Part shown: positions 9,078-18,184 of the stretch, piece after piece
Layout of the letters: each line of letters opens with the position of its first letter
How positions within the stretch are numbered: position 1 is the first letter of the stretch
Source: CAVTTH01 sp963737545
GTDB taxonomy: Bacteria; Verrucomicrobiota; Verrucomicrobiia; Chthoniobacterales; UBA10450
Direction of reading: 5' to 3'
Length of the DNA stretch: 64,000 nucleotides
Assembly (NCBI GenBank): GCA_963737545.1
Contig: CAVTTH010000001.1
Span: 434,001-498,000, forward strand
Translations under genes and position numbers: made by a program
Notes under the pieces: model-generated
The model's database searches: none
Seen by the model: only the letters and a program-made list of their open reading frames with translations
Told to the model about the DNA's origin: nothing

Positions 9078-10874
9078 TCACGTTTTCCCTGCTGCGCTTC
9101 CGTTGCCGGCAAGCATTAGAGCACTATTTACGAGTGCGACGTGGGTAAAGGCTTGCGGGAAATTACCAAGCTGCCGCTTCTCATGCGGATCGTATTCTTC
9201 CGCCAGAAGCCCCAGATCGTTCCGCACCGCCAGGAGGCGCTCGAATAATTCACGTGCTTCGTCGGTTTTTCCAATCAGATGGAGACAATCCACCAGCCAA
9301 AAAGTGCAGGGAAGAAAAACGCCTTCGGTTCCGGGAAGTCCGTCCACATTTTTTTCTTCGGGCCGATATCGAATCAGAAAGCCATCCATCGTCAGCTCGC
9401 GTTGCACCGCCGCGATGGTGCTTCGCACGCGCTCATCCGTCGCCGGCAGGAAGCCGACCAGCGGCATCATCAGAATGCTGGCATCGAGCGCATCCGATCC
9501 ATACGATTGAGTGAAGGCTTTTTTCTCCCGATTGTAGCCGTGCTCGCAAACTTCGGCGTGAATCTGATCGCGGATTTTCTCCCAGCGTTCCAGGTGGCGA
9601 TCGGCTGAACAGTTGCATTCCCTAACCAACTTGACCGCTCGATCAAAAGCGACCCAGGCCATCATTTTCGAATGGGTAAAATGCTGCCGGCGGCTTCGCA
9701 CTTCCCAGATTCCTTCATCGGGCTTCTCCCAATGTGATTCGAGGAATTTCATGAGCGCGACCTGTATGCACCATTCCCTTTCGTTGGTGGCGATACCCGC
9801 CTGATGCGCGCAATAGATTGAATCCATTACCTCGCCGTAGACATCGAGCTGGAATTGCTCTGAGGCGGCATTGCCTACGCGGACCGGCTTTGAGCGTTCA
9901 TATCCGCTCAACCACGGAAGTTCGTACTCTTCGAGACGCCGCTCACCGCGCACGCCGTACATGATCTGCATTTGCGCGGGTGTCCCCGCAACCGCCCGTA
10001 AAAGCCACTCGCGCCACGCGCGCGCCTCCTCCAGAAAACCCGCCTCCATCAGCGCGACGAGGGTAAAGGTCGAATCGCGCAGCCAGCAGTAGCGGTAATC
10101 CCAGTTGCGGACCCCACCAATCACCTCGGGCAACGAAGTTGTCGCTGCGGCCACGATCCCGCCGGTCGGCGCGTAGGTTAGTCCCTTGAGCGTGATAAGC
10201 GACCTCATCACCACCTCGCGAAACGGGCCGTGAATTTTGCAACGCGTCGACCATTCATTCCAGTAATCCTCCGTTTGTCGCAGCGCGTGTTCCGGATGAA
10301 TTGCCCTCGGCGGCTTCTCGTGTGACGCGAACCAGGTCAGGACAAGTGGAATCCGTTCGCCCTCGCGCACAGTGAATTCGGCGACGGTTGTCAGGTCGAC
10401 GCCGCGCGTCTTTACCGGTGTGCGCAGAATCAGAGCATCGGGCCCGGCGATCGCTTCGAGGCCGCCATCGCGCTTCCGCACCCACGGCACGATCTGTCCG
10501 TAATCAAAGCGGATGATGAGCTGCATCCGCATCGACACGCTCCCGCGCACGCCTTCAACGATTCGAACGATATCTGGATTGGTCCCACGCGGAGGCATGA
10601 AATCGATCAAACGCACCATGCCGCTGGCGGTTTCCATCTCCGTCTCCAGAATCAGCGTGTCGCCGCGATATCGGCGGCGGGTGTTTCTTACCTCCTCGTT
10701 AGGCGATAATTTCCAATGACCATTATCTCCGGTCCCGAGTAACGCGGCAAAGCATGCGCCGGAATCGAAGCGCGGGAAACAGAGCCAATCGACACAGCCG
10801 TCGCGACTAATCAGCGCGCCGGTCTGCGTGTCACCGACAAACGCGTAGTCTTCGATCCTGGCAGCCGTTCGCAT
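9078..10874 (-). CDS. Glycoside hydrolase family 15 protein (glucoamylase/trehalase-like)
   Basis: 598 residues. The N-terminal beta-sandwich begins with RIEDYAFVGDTQTGALISRD and GCVDWLCFPRFDS, as in cytoplasmic bacterial GH15 enzymes. The (alpha/alpha)6 catalytic domain contains GGVRNWDYRYCWLRDSTFTL and ends with LAEEYDPHEKRQLGNFPQAF, which carries a conserved acidic catalytic residue. Members hydrolyse alpha-glucosidic bonds, including glucoamylases, glucodextranases and mycobacterial trehalases. Substrate cannot be told from sequence. No signal peptide is visible, so it is probably cytoplasmic. The adjacent GNAT gene is co-directional but separated by a repeat. Confidence 0.9.
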   Translation of the reverse strand: MRTAARIEDYAFVGDTQTGALISRDGCVDWLCFPRFDSGACFAALLGTGDNGHWKLSPNEEVRNTRRRYRGDTLILETEMETASGMVRLIDFMPPRGTNPDIVRIVEGVRGSVSMRMQLIIRFDYGQIVPWVRKRDGGLEAIAGPDALILRTPVKTRGVDLTTVAEFTVREGERIPLVLTWFASHEKPPRAIHPEHALRQTEDYWNEWSTRCKIHGPFREVVMRSLITLKGLTYAPTGGIVAAATTSLPEVIGGVRNWDYRYCWLRDSTFTLVALMEAGFLEEARAWREWLLRAVAGTPAQMQIMYGVRGERRLEEYELPWLSGYERSKPVRVGNAASEQFQLDVYGEVMDSIYCAHQAGIATNEREWCIQVALMKFLESHWEKPDEGIWEVRSRRQHFTHSKMMAWVAFDRAVKLVRECNCSADRHLERWEKIRDQIHAEVCEHGYNREKKAFTQSYGSDALDASILMMPLVGFLPATDERVRSTIAAVQRELTMDGFLIRYRPEEKNVDGLPGTEGVFLPCTFWLVDCLHLIGKTDEARELFERLLAVRNDLGLLAEEYDPHEKRQLGNFPQAFTHVALVNSALMLAGNGSAAGKT

Positions 10875-10973
10875 ACTCTTCCTGCTCCTACTCCTGATCT
10901 TGCTCCTGCTCCTTATTCAAATCGAAAACGAACTGCGGCTGGATCAGGATTAGGATCAGGAGCAGGGATAGAC
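10875..10973. repeat. Imperfect inverted repeat built from TCCTGATC/GCTCCT units
   Basis: The left part repeats CTCCTGCTCCT and CTCCTGATCTTG. The right part reads the reverse complement, GGATCAGGATTAGGATCAGG followed by AGCAGGG. It fills the gap between the GNAT and GH15 genes. It could form a long imperfect hairpin, but no transposase or known element is attached. Confidence 0.55.
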
Positions 10974-10992
10974 TTTTCCGTTACGCTGCCTT

Positions 10993-11484
10993 CTACGACG
11001 CGGCCAGCTTCGCGATCTCGTCGCGCGTGAGACGAAACACGGTCCATTCCTTCATCGGAGTCGCCCCAAGTGTGCGATAAAACTCGATTGCCGGCTCGTT
11101 CCAATCGAGCACCGCCCATTCCATTCGCCCGCAGCCGCGTTCCGCCGCGATTTGCGCCAGACGGAGGAGGAGGGCGCGCCCGTAACCTTTCCCGCGATCT
11201 TCTGGCCTAACGAACAAATCTTCGAGGTAAAGTCCGGGCCGGCCCAGCCAGGTCGAGAAATTCTGAAAGAACAGCGCGAACCCAACCGGCACCTCGCTTT
11301 GCCGGGCAATCAAGACTTCCGCGGCCGGTCGTTCGCCGAAAAGCACTTCGCGCAAACCCTCCTCCGTCGCCACCACCTCGTTTGGCGCACGCTCGTATTC
11401 CGCCAGGTCGCGAATCAGACGGAGAATGATCGGGACATCATCCACCTTGGCGTACTCAATTGTGAAATTCGAAAGTGCCTTCAT
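10993..11484 (-). CDS. GNAT family N-acetyltransferase
   Basis: 163 residues from an ATG at 11484. The longer open frame upstream of this is repeat sequence and not protein-like. The acetyl-CoA binding loop is EDRGKGYGRALLLRLAQIA (R-x-x-G-x-G/A type), preceded by LEDLFVRPE and followed by DWNEPAIEFYRTLGATPM. This resembles diamine and related small-molecule acetyltransferases (LYLEDLFVRPEDRGKGYG is close to spermidine/spermine acetyltransferase-like proteins). The acceptor is unknown. Confidence 0.9.
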   Translation of the reverse strand: MKALSNFTIEYAKVDDVPIILRLIRDLAEYERAPNEVVATEEGLREVLFGERPAAEVLIARQSEVPVGFALFFQNFSTWLGRPGLYLEDLFVRPEDRGKGYGRALLLRLAQIAAERGCGRMEWAVLDWNEPAIEFYRTLGATPMKEWTVFRLTRDEIAKLAAS

Positions 11485-11538
11485 TGTAGGGGACGCTGTT
11501 AGCGTCCCATCTTCGGGAAGCAAACTGCTTCCCCTACA
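11485..11538. repeat. TGTAG-type intergenic hairpin repeat
   Basis: It starts with TGTAGGGGACGCTGTTAGCG and ends CTTCCCCTACA, with nested hairpins (GGACGCTGTTAGCGTCC and GGGAAGCAAACTGCTTCCC). The outer arms are complementary. It begins on the base next to the GNAT start codon, so it forms that gene's whole immediate leader and must shape its translation initiation. Relatives lie at 20694-20868, 43696-43756 and 60599-60625. Confidence 0.75.
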
Positions 11539-11682
11539 AGATTCAAGGAACGTCGGGCAAGGAGCGACCGTTTCCAACCCGCCGCAAGGGAAATATCGAG
11601 GATTTTCCGCTCGCGCTTCGAATCGCGTCTTGACAAATCCTCCCGGGAAAGTCAATCGACTACGAGCGCACCATCTCCTCCT

Positions 11683-12247
11683 ATGAAAACAGTCCCGCCG
11701 ATCGTCCATGCGCGGGGCACGATTGCGGGTCTGGTTCTGCTTTCCTTCCTCTTCGGCGTCGGGGCCATCGAATCTGCGAGCGCAGGACACGCCGTCGTTA
11801 GTCGAAGTAGTCGATGCTTCCAAGTTGCTGCCGTTTTTGCCCGATGCGCCAGCCGGCTGGACGGCGGAAAAGCCCGACGGCGCGACAACAGATGCAGGCG
11901 GCGTGAAGATCACCAACGTCCATCGCGATTATCAAAAAGGGACTGCCGAGGACGCGCCCAGCACCACAATCAACATTATCGATTCCTTTGCGAACCAGGA
12001 ATACATCGCCGCCACGACCGGAGCGTGGAATGCGACCTCCGAGACGCCCGAGGGTTACGGCAAGCCGCTCACGATTGACGGCCAACCCGGTTTTGAAACT
12101 TTCGAGAAGGATGGCAAACACGGCACACTCTGGATGCTGGTCGGGAAGCGATTTTTCCTTGAGATCGAAACGAAAGGGCAGGAGGCGAAAGATCTTCAGG
12201 ATTGGCTCAAGCGGATCGACGTCAAGAAACTCGCGGAGATGAAGTAG
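11683..12247 (+). CDS. Small secreted protein, frameshifted in the signal peptide
   Basis: The signal peptide starts at an ATG at 11683 (MKTVPPIVHARGTIAGLVLL, then SFLFGVGAIESASA). The mature part, QDTPSLVEVVDASKLLPFLP and onward, continues in the next frame, so a one-base indel lies near 11785-11795. The mature region of about 150 residues ends DLQDWLKRIDVKKLAEMK. I do not recognise the family; it resembles small periplasmic proteins of Verrucomicrobiota. The stop TAG is followed directly by the hairpin CGGACC-CTTC-GGTCCG. A sequencing indel is more likely than decay, since both halves look intact. Confidence 0.65.
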
Positions 12248-12302
12248 CCGGACCCTTCGGTCCGCTCTGCGAATTCGAGGGACGCCATGAAGGCGTACCT
12301 CC

Positions 12303-13019
12303 TCACTTCTTGACCGCGCCGCCCGTCATCGGCACGAAGCGCACCGGCAACACCGCCCGCCGCTCGAGCTGGCCGTTTTTCTTTTCCAGAAGATAAAGCT
12401 CCTGCTCTCCCGAATCGCCGACCGGGATGATCATCCGCCCGCCCTCTTTCAATTGATCAACCAGCAGCTGCGGCACGTGATCGGGCGCGCAGGTCACGAT
12501 GATTGCATTGAACGGCGCGTGCTCGGGCCAGCCTTTGTAACCGTCGCCCGCTTTGACGTGGACATTTTTGTAACCGAGCCGTTGCAACGTCGCCTCCGCC
12601 GTTTTCGCGAGCGGCTCGATGATCTCGATCGAATAAACTTCCGCGACGAGCTCGGCCAGGATGGCCGCCTGATAACCTGAGCCGGTTCCAATTTCCAAAA
12701 CACGGTCCTGCGGTTGCGGCCGCAACTGTTCCGTCATGAACGCGACGATGTACGGCTGCGAAATGGTCTGGTCGTATCCGATCGGCACCGCTTGATCCGC
12801 GTAGCTCATTTCGCGGAATCGTTCCGGGACAAATTCTTCGCGCGGAACCTTGCGCATAGCCGCAAGCACGCGTTCGGTGGCGATTCCGCGCGCGAGGATT
12901 TGTTCTTTTACCATTCGTTCGCGTTGTGTCGCAAAATCGGCAACCGGCGTCTGCGCCTGCCCGCAGCCGACCCGGGCAGCGAGCGTCACAACGATCAGCC
13001 ATTGCCAAACTCGTAGCAC
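12303..13019 (-). CDS. pcm: Protein-L-isoaspartate O-methyltransferase
   Basis: The enzyme uses S-adenosylmethionine to methylate isoaspartyl residues of damaged proteins. The core begins at MVKEQILARGIATERVLAAM and has PREEFVPERFREMSYADQAV, the PIGYDQTISQPYIVAFMTE substrate motif, and the SAM motif VLEIGTGSGYQAAILAELV. The GTG at 13019 gives a 238-residue protein with a hydrophobic N-terminal segment (LIVVTLAARVGCG), possibly a signal sequence, since exported PCMT forms exist. A much longer in-frame extension upstream overlaps thrS and is not credible. It is divergent from thrS with only 30-70 bases between the starts. Confidence 0.88.
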   Translation of the reverse strand: MLRVWQWLIVVTLAARVGCGQAQTPVADFATQRERMVKEQILARGIATERVLAAMRKVPREEFVPERFREMSYADQAVPIGYDQTISQPYIVAFMTEQLRPQPQDRVLEIGTGSGYQAAILAELVAEVYSIEIIEPLAKTAEATLQRLGYKNVHVKAGDGYKGWPEHAPFNAIIVTCAPDHVPQLLVDQLKEGGRMIIPVGDSGEQELYLLEKKNGQLERRAVLPVRFVPMTGGAVKK

Positions 13020-13908
13020 GCCACAAACTAGTGCAGATTTCTGACAAGCCCATGGCCGACGAACGAAAAACTCCTGAGATGCACGCGACAGATGACCGAC
13101 ATCGAACGCCTGCGTCATTCCGCTGCGCACGTGCTCGCGACGGCCATCCTCAAGATCTGGCCGGAAGCGCAATTCGCCGCCGGGCCGCCGGTGGAGAACG
13201 GCTTTTATTACGATGTGGAATTGCCACACCGCATCTCGCCCGAGGACTTCGAGAAGATCGAGGCGGAGATGAAAAAGGAGATCAAAGCGAATCATCCGTT
13301 CGAGCGCGTGGTCTTGTCGCGCGATGAAGCCTTGGCGATGGCCAAACGTGGTGAACTTGGCGCCCTTGGTGAGCGGCCTCAGCCGAGCAAGTTCAAACTC
13401 GACATCATCGAAAATATTCCCGAGGGCGAAGAAATTTCTCTCTATCGCAACGGCGAGTTCACCGATCTCTGCGCCGGCCCGCACGTCATGCGCACCGGAA
13501 ACATCGGCGCGTTTCGCCTAACGAATGTGGCCAGCGCCTACTACAAAGGCGACGAAAAGAATCCGCAGCTCCAGCGCATCTACGGCACCGCCTTCAAGAA
13601 CAAGACCGAGATGGACGCTTACTTCGCCATGCTCGAGGAAGCGAAGAAGCGCGACCACCGGAAGCTTGGAAAGGAACTCGAACTCTTCACCTTCGACGAC
13701 GACGTCGGCCCCGGCCTGCCGCTCTGGCTCCCGCGCGGCACTGCGATCATCGAAGAACTCGAAAAGCTGGCGAAGGAAACGGAGTTCGCCGCAGGTTATC
13801 AACGCGTCCGGACAACTAACATAGCGCGCGAAAGCTTGTACAAAAAGAGCGGCCATCTTCCCTATTACGCGGAGTCGATGTTTCCGCCGATGACGTTGCA
13901 CGAGGATC

Positions 13909-14481
13909 GGGGAGCGCACGCGCCCCCGCGTGTTGTTTCCGGCGCCTCGCCGGAAAGCGCGAAAGATATCAACTACTCAAAACGTCAACTTCCCCACTTT
14001 GAGCGTCCATGGGCCAAGTACGCGATCACTTTTGCCACACGCGACCGGCAAGCCCTAAGCCATCGGAGCGCGACCTCATCCTAACCAGCATTCTTTACGG
14101 CCACGAGCAGAACCAATACGAACTCTACGCCGCCTGCGTCATGCCTGATCATGTGCATCTATTACTCGAACCACAGATCAAGGAAGACGATGCGAGCGGA
14201 ACGCCGGTTTTTTGGTCGCTTACGAGATTCTTCAGTCTTTGAAATCGGCGACCGCGCATCGCATTAATAGAACCAGAGGCACGAGCGGCGTTGTTTGGGA
14301 GAAAGAATCATTCGATCGCGTAATTCGGTCGGAGAAGGATCTGGAGGAAAAGTTCTCCGACATTTGTCGAAATCCCTGGGATTCGGCAACGGTCGAGGCG
14401 AATGAGGATTATCCGTGGTTGTGGACGGCCGATGTTTCGGCGGGGGCGCCGAAACCAGCACGCGAGGCGCGTGCGCTCCCC
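13909..14481 (+). mobile_element. REP-flanked RAYT element inserted in thrS
   Basis: The left end is GGGGAGCGCACGCG and the right end is CGCGTGCGCTCCCC, the same arms as REP family A elsewhere in the window. Between them is a Y1/HUH transposase-like reading frame. GAGGAT stands on both sides (13902-13907 and 14488-14493), which may be a short target duplication or coincidence. The insertion point falls just before the conserved NCP motif of ThrRS. Both ends read through in the thrS frame without a stop codon. Confidence 0.85.
13960..14437 (+). pseudogene. RAYT (REP-associated Y1 transposase-like protein), frameshifted
   Basis: The protein reads in three frames. KYAITFATRDRQAL is in the thrS frame, ERDLILTSILYGHEQNQYEL with MPDHVHLLLEPQ in a second, and YEILQSLKSATAHRINRTRG with VWEKESFDRVIRSEKDLEEK in a third. 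Each shift is explained by loss of one C from a CC pair (near 14060 and 14221). The HUH histidines (DHVHLLLEP) are intact. Where family members usually have Phe-x-Tyr-Ile before Asn-Pro, this copy has Phe-Ser-Asp-Ile, so the catalytic tyrosine appears replaced by Asp. That alignment is from memory of the family. RAYTs are single-copy enzymes thought to mobilise REP palindromes. Confidence 0.8.
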
Positions 14482-15465
14482 GAGCCGGAGGATGGCTCAC
14501 ACGTTGAACGCTACTACCTCAAAGCGATGAACTGCCCGCATCACCACAAGCTATTACGCGCGCGCTGCCGCGCAGTTATCGCGACTTGCCGCTTCGGCTG
14601 GCGGAGTACGGCACGTGCCATCGCTACGAACAGAGCGGCGAACTATTCGGCCTCATGCGCGTGCGCTCATTGCAGATGAACGACGCCCACATTTACTGCA
14701 CGCCCGAGCAGTTTGAATCCGAGTTCAACGCCGTCAACGAGATGTATCTGAAATACTTCAAGCTTTTCGGGATCGAGAAATATCTCATGCGCTTCTCGAC
14801 TCACGATCCGGCGCAAGCTCGGGCAAAAATTTGTCGATGAGCCTGAGCTATGGAAGCAGACCGAAGAAATGACGCGCAACGTCCTAAAGAGATCCGGCAT
14901 CAACTACGTCGAAGTGCCTAACGAAGCCGCCTTCTACGGCCCGAAGATCGACGTCCAGGTCTGGAGCGTGATCGGCCGCGAGTTTTCCATCGCGACCAAT
15001 CAGGTCGATTTCGCGCAGCCGCGCCGTTTCAATCTCGTTTACAAAGATCGCGACAACACCGAGAAAACGCCGCTCTGCATTCACCGCGCCCCGCTCGGCA
15101 CGCACGAGCGTTTCATCGGCTTCCTCATCGAACATTATGCCGGCAATTTCCCGCTCTGGCTCGCGCCCGAACAGGTCCGCATCCTCCCGATCGGAAACGA
15201 AGCGCCGCTGCTCGAATATTCGCGCGCAATCCTGAACGAACTCCGCGCCAAATACATCCGCGCCGAGATCGACGAATCCAGCGACAAGATCAATGGCAAG
15301 ATCCAGCGCGCCGAGCAGATGAAAGTGCACACCATGCTCGTGATTGGAAACCGCGACATGGAAGCAAGCGCCGTCAGCGTTCGTGTTCACGGCAAAGGCA
15401 ACCTCGGCGCGAAGCCGCGCGACGAAGTCATCGCGCAAATCCTACGCCAAGTCCGCGAACGTCAG

Positions 15466-15482
15466 TAGCTCCGGCGGAGCTA
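15466..15482. repeat. Palindrome that supplies the thrS stop codon
   Basis: TAGCTCCGGCGGAGCTA is a perfect 17-base palindrome with one central base. Its first three bases are the thrS TAG stop. It belongs with the TAG-initiated hairpins at 12245, 20862, 22663 and 40162. It may serve as a transcription terminator stem, but no T-tract follows. Confidence 0.7.
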
Positions 15483-15491
15483 TTCCTCTCG

Positions 15492-16032
15492 TCAGTCCAC
15501 CGGGTCGATCGAAGCGGTGATATCGTCGTATTGCTTCTCGTGCCTTTTATCCTCTTTGGCCGAGCCGGCGCTTACGATCGCGAAAAACTTTCCCTTCTTC
15601 GGCCTCGAAAGCGTGGATCATGACAACAAAATCGATGCCCTCAAACTTGCCATCGCCGCGCAGCCCGGTAAAGGAAATGCCGCCGCCGTTTTTGCCCGTC
15701 TCGATGTCGCCGAGTTTCAGATCCTTGATTTTGGCAATCTCGGCCGCCCCCTTCACCAGCTTCGGCAAAGCGGCCTTTAGTTCCTTTTGGTCGTGAATCT
15801 TATCAAGAATCAGAATTGAAAACGCGTAACCGGAATCGTCGCCCGGATCGCAGTTGATGCTTCCATCTTTCTCGTCCTCAAAGGTCCATTTGGAAGGGAA
15901 TTCGAGACTGAACGTCGGATCGTTGTAGGGGAACTCGATCCTTTTTCCAGCAACGCTCGTCCTCGTCATGGCGAAGGAGAGGCAGGTCAACGTGAGGAGA
16001 GTGAGGATTACTCGGGTTTTAGAGGAGTGCAT
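15492..16032 (-). CDS. Small secreted protein, one-base frameshift near the C-terminus
   Basis: The N-terminus is a signal peptide (VILTLLTLTCLSFAMTRTSVAG), cleaved near SVAG. The mature part begins KRIEFPYNDPTFSLEFPSKW and contains ILILDKIHDQKELKAALPKL. The annotated frame ends in a poor tail (VFRDRKRRLGQRG). Removing one A from the AAA at about 15585-15590 continues it as KFFAIVSAGSAKEDKRHEKQ and YDDITASIDPVD to a TGA at 15492. That ending is far more protein-like. I know no function; it resembles periplasmic proteins of this phylum. It converges on thrS. Confidence 0.75.
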
Positions 16033-16336
16033 ATGTCGTGAGATTGCCCATGGTTCATCTCGCTGTCGAGAACGTTCTCGTCCGGGCGCAACAGATAAAG
16101 GGTTAAGCGAAGGCTGCGCGTAACAAGTCAGCTCGCCATTGAGGCCGGTGAAGACATCGCCTGTCGTTCTTTGTTCGCCTCTACTTCCTTTCGCGCCAGA
16201 GTTTCGGAAAAATCCGTTGCGCTACCAGCGCGATCCGCTCTGATCCAGGCAGCGTCATCGACGGACGATAGCAGGCCGCCTTTTCCGATCCAATCGACCA
16301 TTTGCATTGCGCGCTCGCACTGGCTTATGGGTTCAC
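16033..16336. other. Intergenic region, no supported gene
   Basis: About 300 bases between two divergent genes. A minus-strand open frame of about 60 codons (from an ATG near 16296) reads MQMVDWIGKGGLLSSVDDAA and has no ribosome site, so I do not call it. No hairpin with a T-tract and no convincing promoter is visible. Confidence 0.5.
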
Positions 16337-16939
16337 ATGGAACTCGATCTCGAAGGTGAACATGCTAGCCGGGGTTACGCCATGCTGGTCTCGCTCGTGA
16401 CGCCGCGTCCGATCGCCTGGGTGACTTCGCTCAGCCGCGACGGCAAACTGAACGCCGCGCCGTTCAGCTTTTTCAACGCGCTCGGTGGCGATCCGCCCAT
16501 CGTCGGCTTTTGTCCGGGTGATCGCGACAATGGCGAACCGAAAGATACCGCGCGCAATATTCGCGAGACGCACGAGTTCGTTGTGAATCTGGTGGACGAA
16601 GCGGTGGCCGAAGCGATGAACAAAACCGCCGCATCATTGCCCTATGGCACGAACGAACTGGAAGCCGCTGGCCTAACGACTCTGCCGTCCTCGGCGGTCA
16701 AGCCGCCGCGGATTGCCCAATCGCCCGCCAGCTTCGAATGCGCGGAATGGGGCACGCTCCAGATCGGAGGGAATCGCCTGATTATCGGTTTGGTGAAACG
16801 GGTTCATGTTCGCGACGAATTGATCGATCGGGAAACGCTGCGAATCCGGGGCGAGCGCCTCCACGTCATCGGACGCATGGCCAGTCCGAACTGGTATTGC
16901 CGAACGCGCGATCGCTTCGAAATGGTGCGTCCGCAGTAA
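16337..16939 (+). CDS. Flavin reductase-like FMN-binding protein
   Basis: 200 residues from the ATG at 16337. The open frame extends further upstream, but MELDLEGEHASRGYAML is the natural start for this family. The split-barrel flavin-binding fold is shown by LVSLVTPRPIAWVTSLSRDG, LNAAPFSFFNALGGDPPIVG and KDTARNIRETHEFVVNLVDE. Members reduce or bind FMN and often supply reduced flavin to monooxygenases or act as oxidoreductases. No partner oxygenase is adjacent. Confidence 0.88.
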   Translation: MELDLEGEHASRGYAMLVSLVTPRPIAWVTSLSRDGKLNAAPFSFFNALGGDPPIVGFCPGDRDNGEPKDTARNIRETHEFVVNLVDEAVAEAMNKTAASLPYGTNELEAAGLTTLPSSAVKPPRIAQSPASFECAEWGTLQIGGNRLIIGLVKRVHVRDELIDRETLRIRGERLHVIGRMASPNWYCRTRDRFEMVRPQ

Positions 16940-16976
16940 GCGGGCTTCGAACCTTGCAGCCCCTTTTCGACAAAAC

Positions 16977-18131
16977 TCACTTGAGGTATTCAGCGACCAA
17001 CATGCCGGCGTACGTGCCGATGGCGTTTCCGACCGCCCCGACCAGGATACCGGGCAGACGCAGGTCGTCACGTCCGATCGCCGTCGCCAGCACGCCCGCG
17101 CTCGTGGCGCCGCCGATGTTCGCGTTCGATGCGACCGCGATCATCGCCCAATCCTGCTTCAAAAATCCAGCGCCGACGAAGAGGAGAGCACCATGGATGA
17201 AGACGATGATGCTAACCCAGAGGAGCAGGGTCATCGCAACCGAACCGTTGGCGATAAGCGCGGGAATATCGCAATAGGCGCCGATGACGGCGAGAAAGAG
17301 CAGAACCGTAAGGTAACCGAGCGTGTGCGCGCCGCGGAGCTTTTGGACCGCGGGTACCTGCGCGAGGAGAAGGGCGAAAGTAGTGAGCACGAGCACCATC
17401 GGGAGCGCGGGCAGGAATCGGCTGACGAGCTGCGAAACGAAAAGGCTGGCGATTCCGAGCGCAATGAGGAGCGAGAGATTAACGACATTGATCTGCTCGC
17501 CGCCGCCAACGGATTCGGCTTCGGCGACGATTGAGATCCTGCGACCTTCAATGCTCGTTCGGCGCGGAAACCACTTTTGTAGAAACCGCGGGAGAAGAAG
17601 CGTGGCCACGATCCAGATCGTCGTGATAATGTTATCGACGGCATTAATGGCGGCGTAGAGCGTGCCGTTCTTCGTCACGCCGTACTGAAGGCCAATGGCA
17701 TTCAAGTTTACGCTCCCGCCGATGTAGGTGCCGGTGTACATCCCGCCAACGGCAAAGGCCTGGTCGACGCCGTGATTCTGCGGCGCAACGAGATGATAGC
17801 CGACAATCGTCCCAATGATGGTTGTAGCCGCGCCGCATCCGAAAAGGATCAGCATCGGCAGACCGGCCTGGCGCAAGTCCTTGAGGCGGACATCGAGAAG
17901 GAGGAAGAAAATCGCGAGCGGCGCGATGTAGTTGAAGATTCCGTCGTAAAGCGGCGGTGCGTTGGACGAGGAAGGAATGAGGCGGAGGTTGGCCAGGACG
18001 GCAGCCGCGAGGATGACGATCAGAGCCGATCCCATCGCGCGGAAGAACCGTTTGCGACAGAGCCATTCCGAGAGCGCGACCAGGAGGAACAATACCGTTC
18101 CGACGTAGAGAGGATCGGCGAATGGCAACAT
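16977..18131 (-). CDS. DUF819 family membrane protein (YjcL-like)
   Basis: 384 residues with about eleven hydrophobic segments. Family motifs are APLAIFFLLLDVRLKDLRQA, GGMYTGTYIGGSVNLNAIG and the C-terminal ASNANIGGATSAGVLATAIG. DUF819 proteins are predicted transporters of unknown substrate. The gene is convergent with the flavin reductase, with 37 bases between the stops. A 36-residue membrane peptide gene lies 53 bases upstream. Confidence 0.85.
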   Translation of the reverse strand: MLPFADPLYVGTVLFLLVALSEWLCRKRFFRAMGSALIVILAAAVLANLRLIPSSSNAPPLYDGIFNYIAPLAIFFLLLDVRLKDLRQAGLPMLILFGCGAATTIIGTIVGYHLVAPQNHGVDQAFAVGGMYTGTYIGGSVNLNAIGLQYGVTKNGTLYAAINAVDNIITTIWIVATLLLPRFLQKWFPRRTSIEGRRISIVAEAESVGGGEQINVVNLSLLIALGIASLFVSQLVSRFLPALPMVLVLTTFALLLAQVPAVQKLRGAHTLGYLTVLLFLAVIGAYCDIPALIANGSVAMTLLLWVSIIVFIHGALLFVGAGFLKQDWAMIAVASNANIGGATSAGVLATAIGRDDLRLPGILVGAVGNAIGTYAGMLVAEYLK

Positions 18132-18184
18132 CGGCGCAGCCTAGCAGAACACGTCCGGCGCTGTGGGATCAATACGGCAGCGCG

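Larger units (their letters stand above)
13092..15468 (+). pseudogene. thrS: Threonyl-tRNA synthetase gene interrupted by a REP-RAYT element and indels
   Basis: Threonyl-tRNA synthetase charges tRNA-Thr. The N-terminal half (13092-13907) carries the editing/SAD domain (LRHSAAHVLATAILKIWP, YRNGEFTDLCAGPHV) and the start of the catalytic core (SGHLPYYAESMFPPM). The C-terminal half (14485-15468) has KAMNCPHHHK, LPLRLAEYGTCHRYEQSGEL, MNDAHIYC, CIHRAPLGTHERF and the anticodon domain, so all three zinc ligands (Cys, His, His) are present. Between them sits a 573-base RAYT element. Four one-base indels lie near 14060, 14221, 14553 and 14813. Restoring them gives one open frame of about 792 codons through the insert, of which about 193 are inserted. 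The protein lacks an N-terminal TGS domain from this start; an ATG at 13052 in another frame may be the true start after a fifth indel. Either the gene is dead and another copy exists, or the insert is tolerated in a loop. Confidence 0.88.

Noticed and set aside
13020..13484. N-terminal extension of Pcm to 393 residues
   Set aside because: It would cover the antisense of thrS and has no protein-like features. The GTG at 13019 fits the family length.
13909..14481. Intein in thrS
   Set aside because: No HINT splicing motifs (no Cys/Ser at the start, no His-Asn at the end). The content is a RAYT with REP arms.
16120..16310. Minus-strand ORF of about 60 codons upstream of the flavin reductase
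   Set aside because: No ribosome site, no recognised domain, and it overlaps the leader of a divergent gene. Low support.
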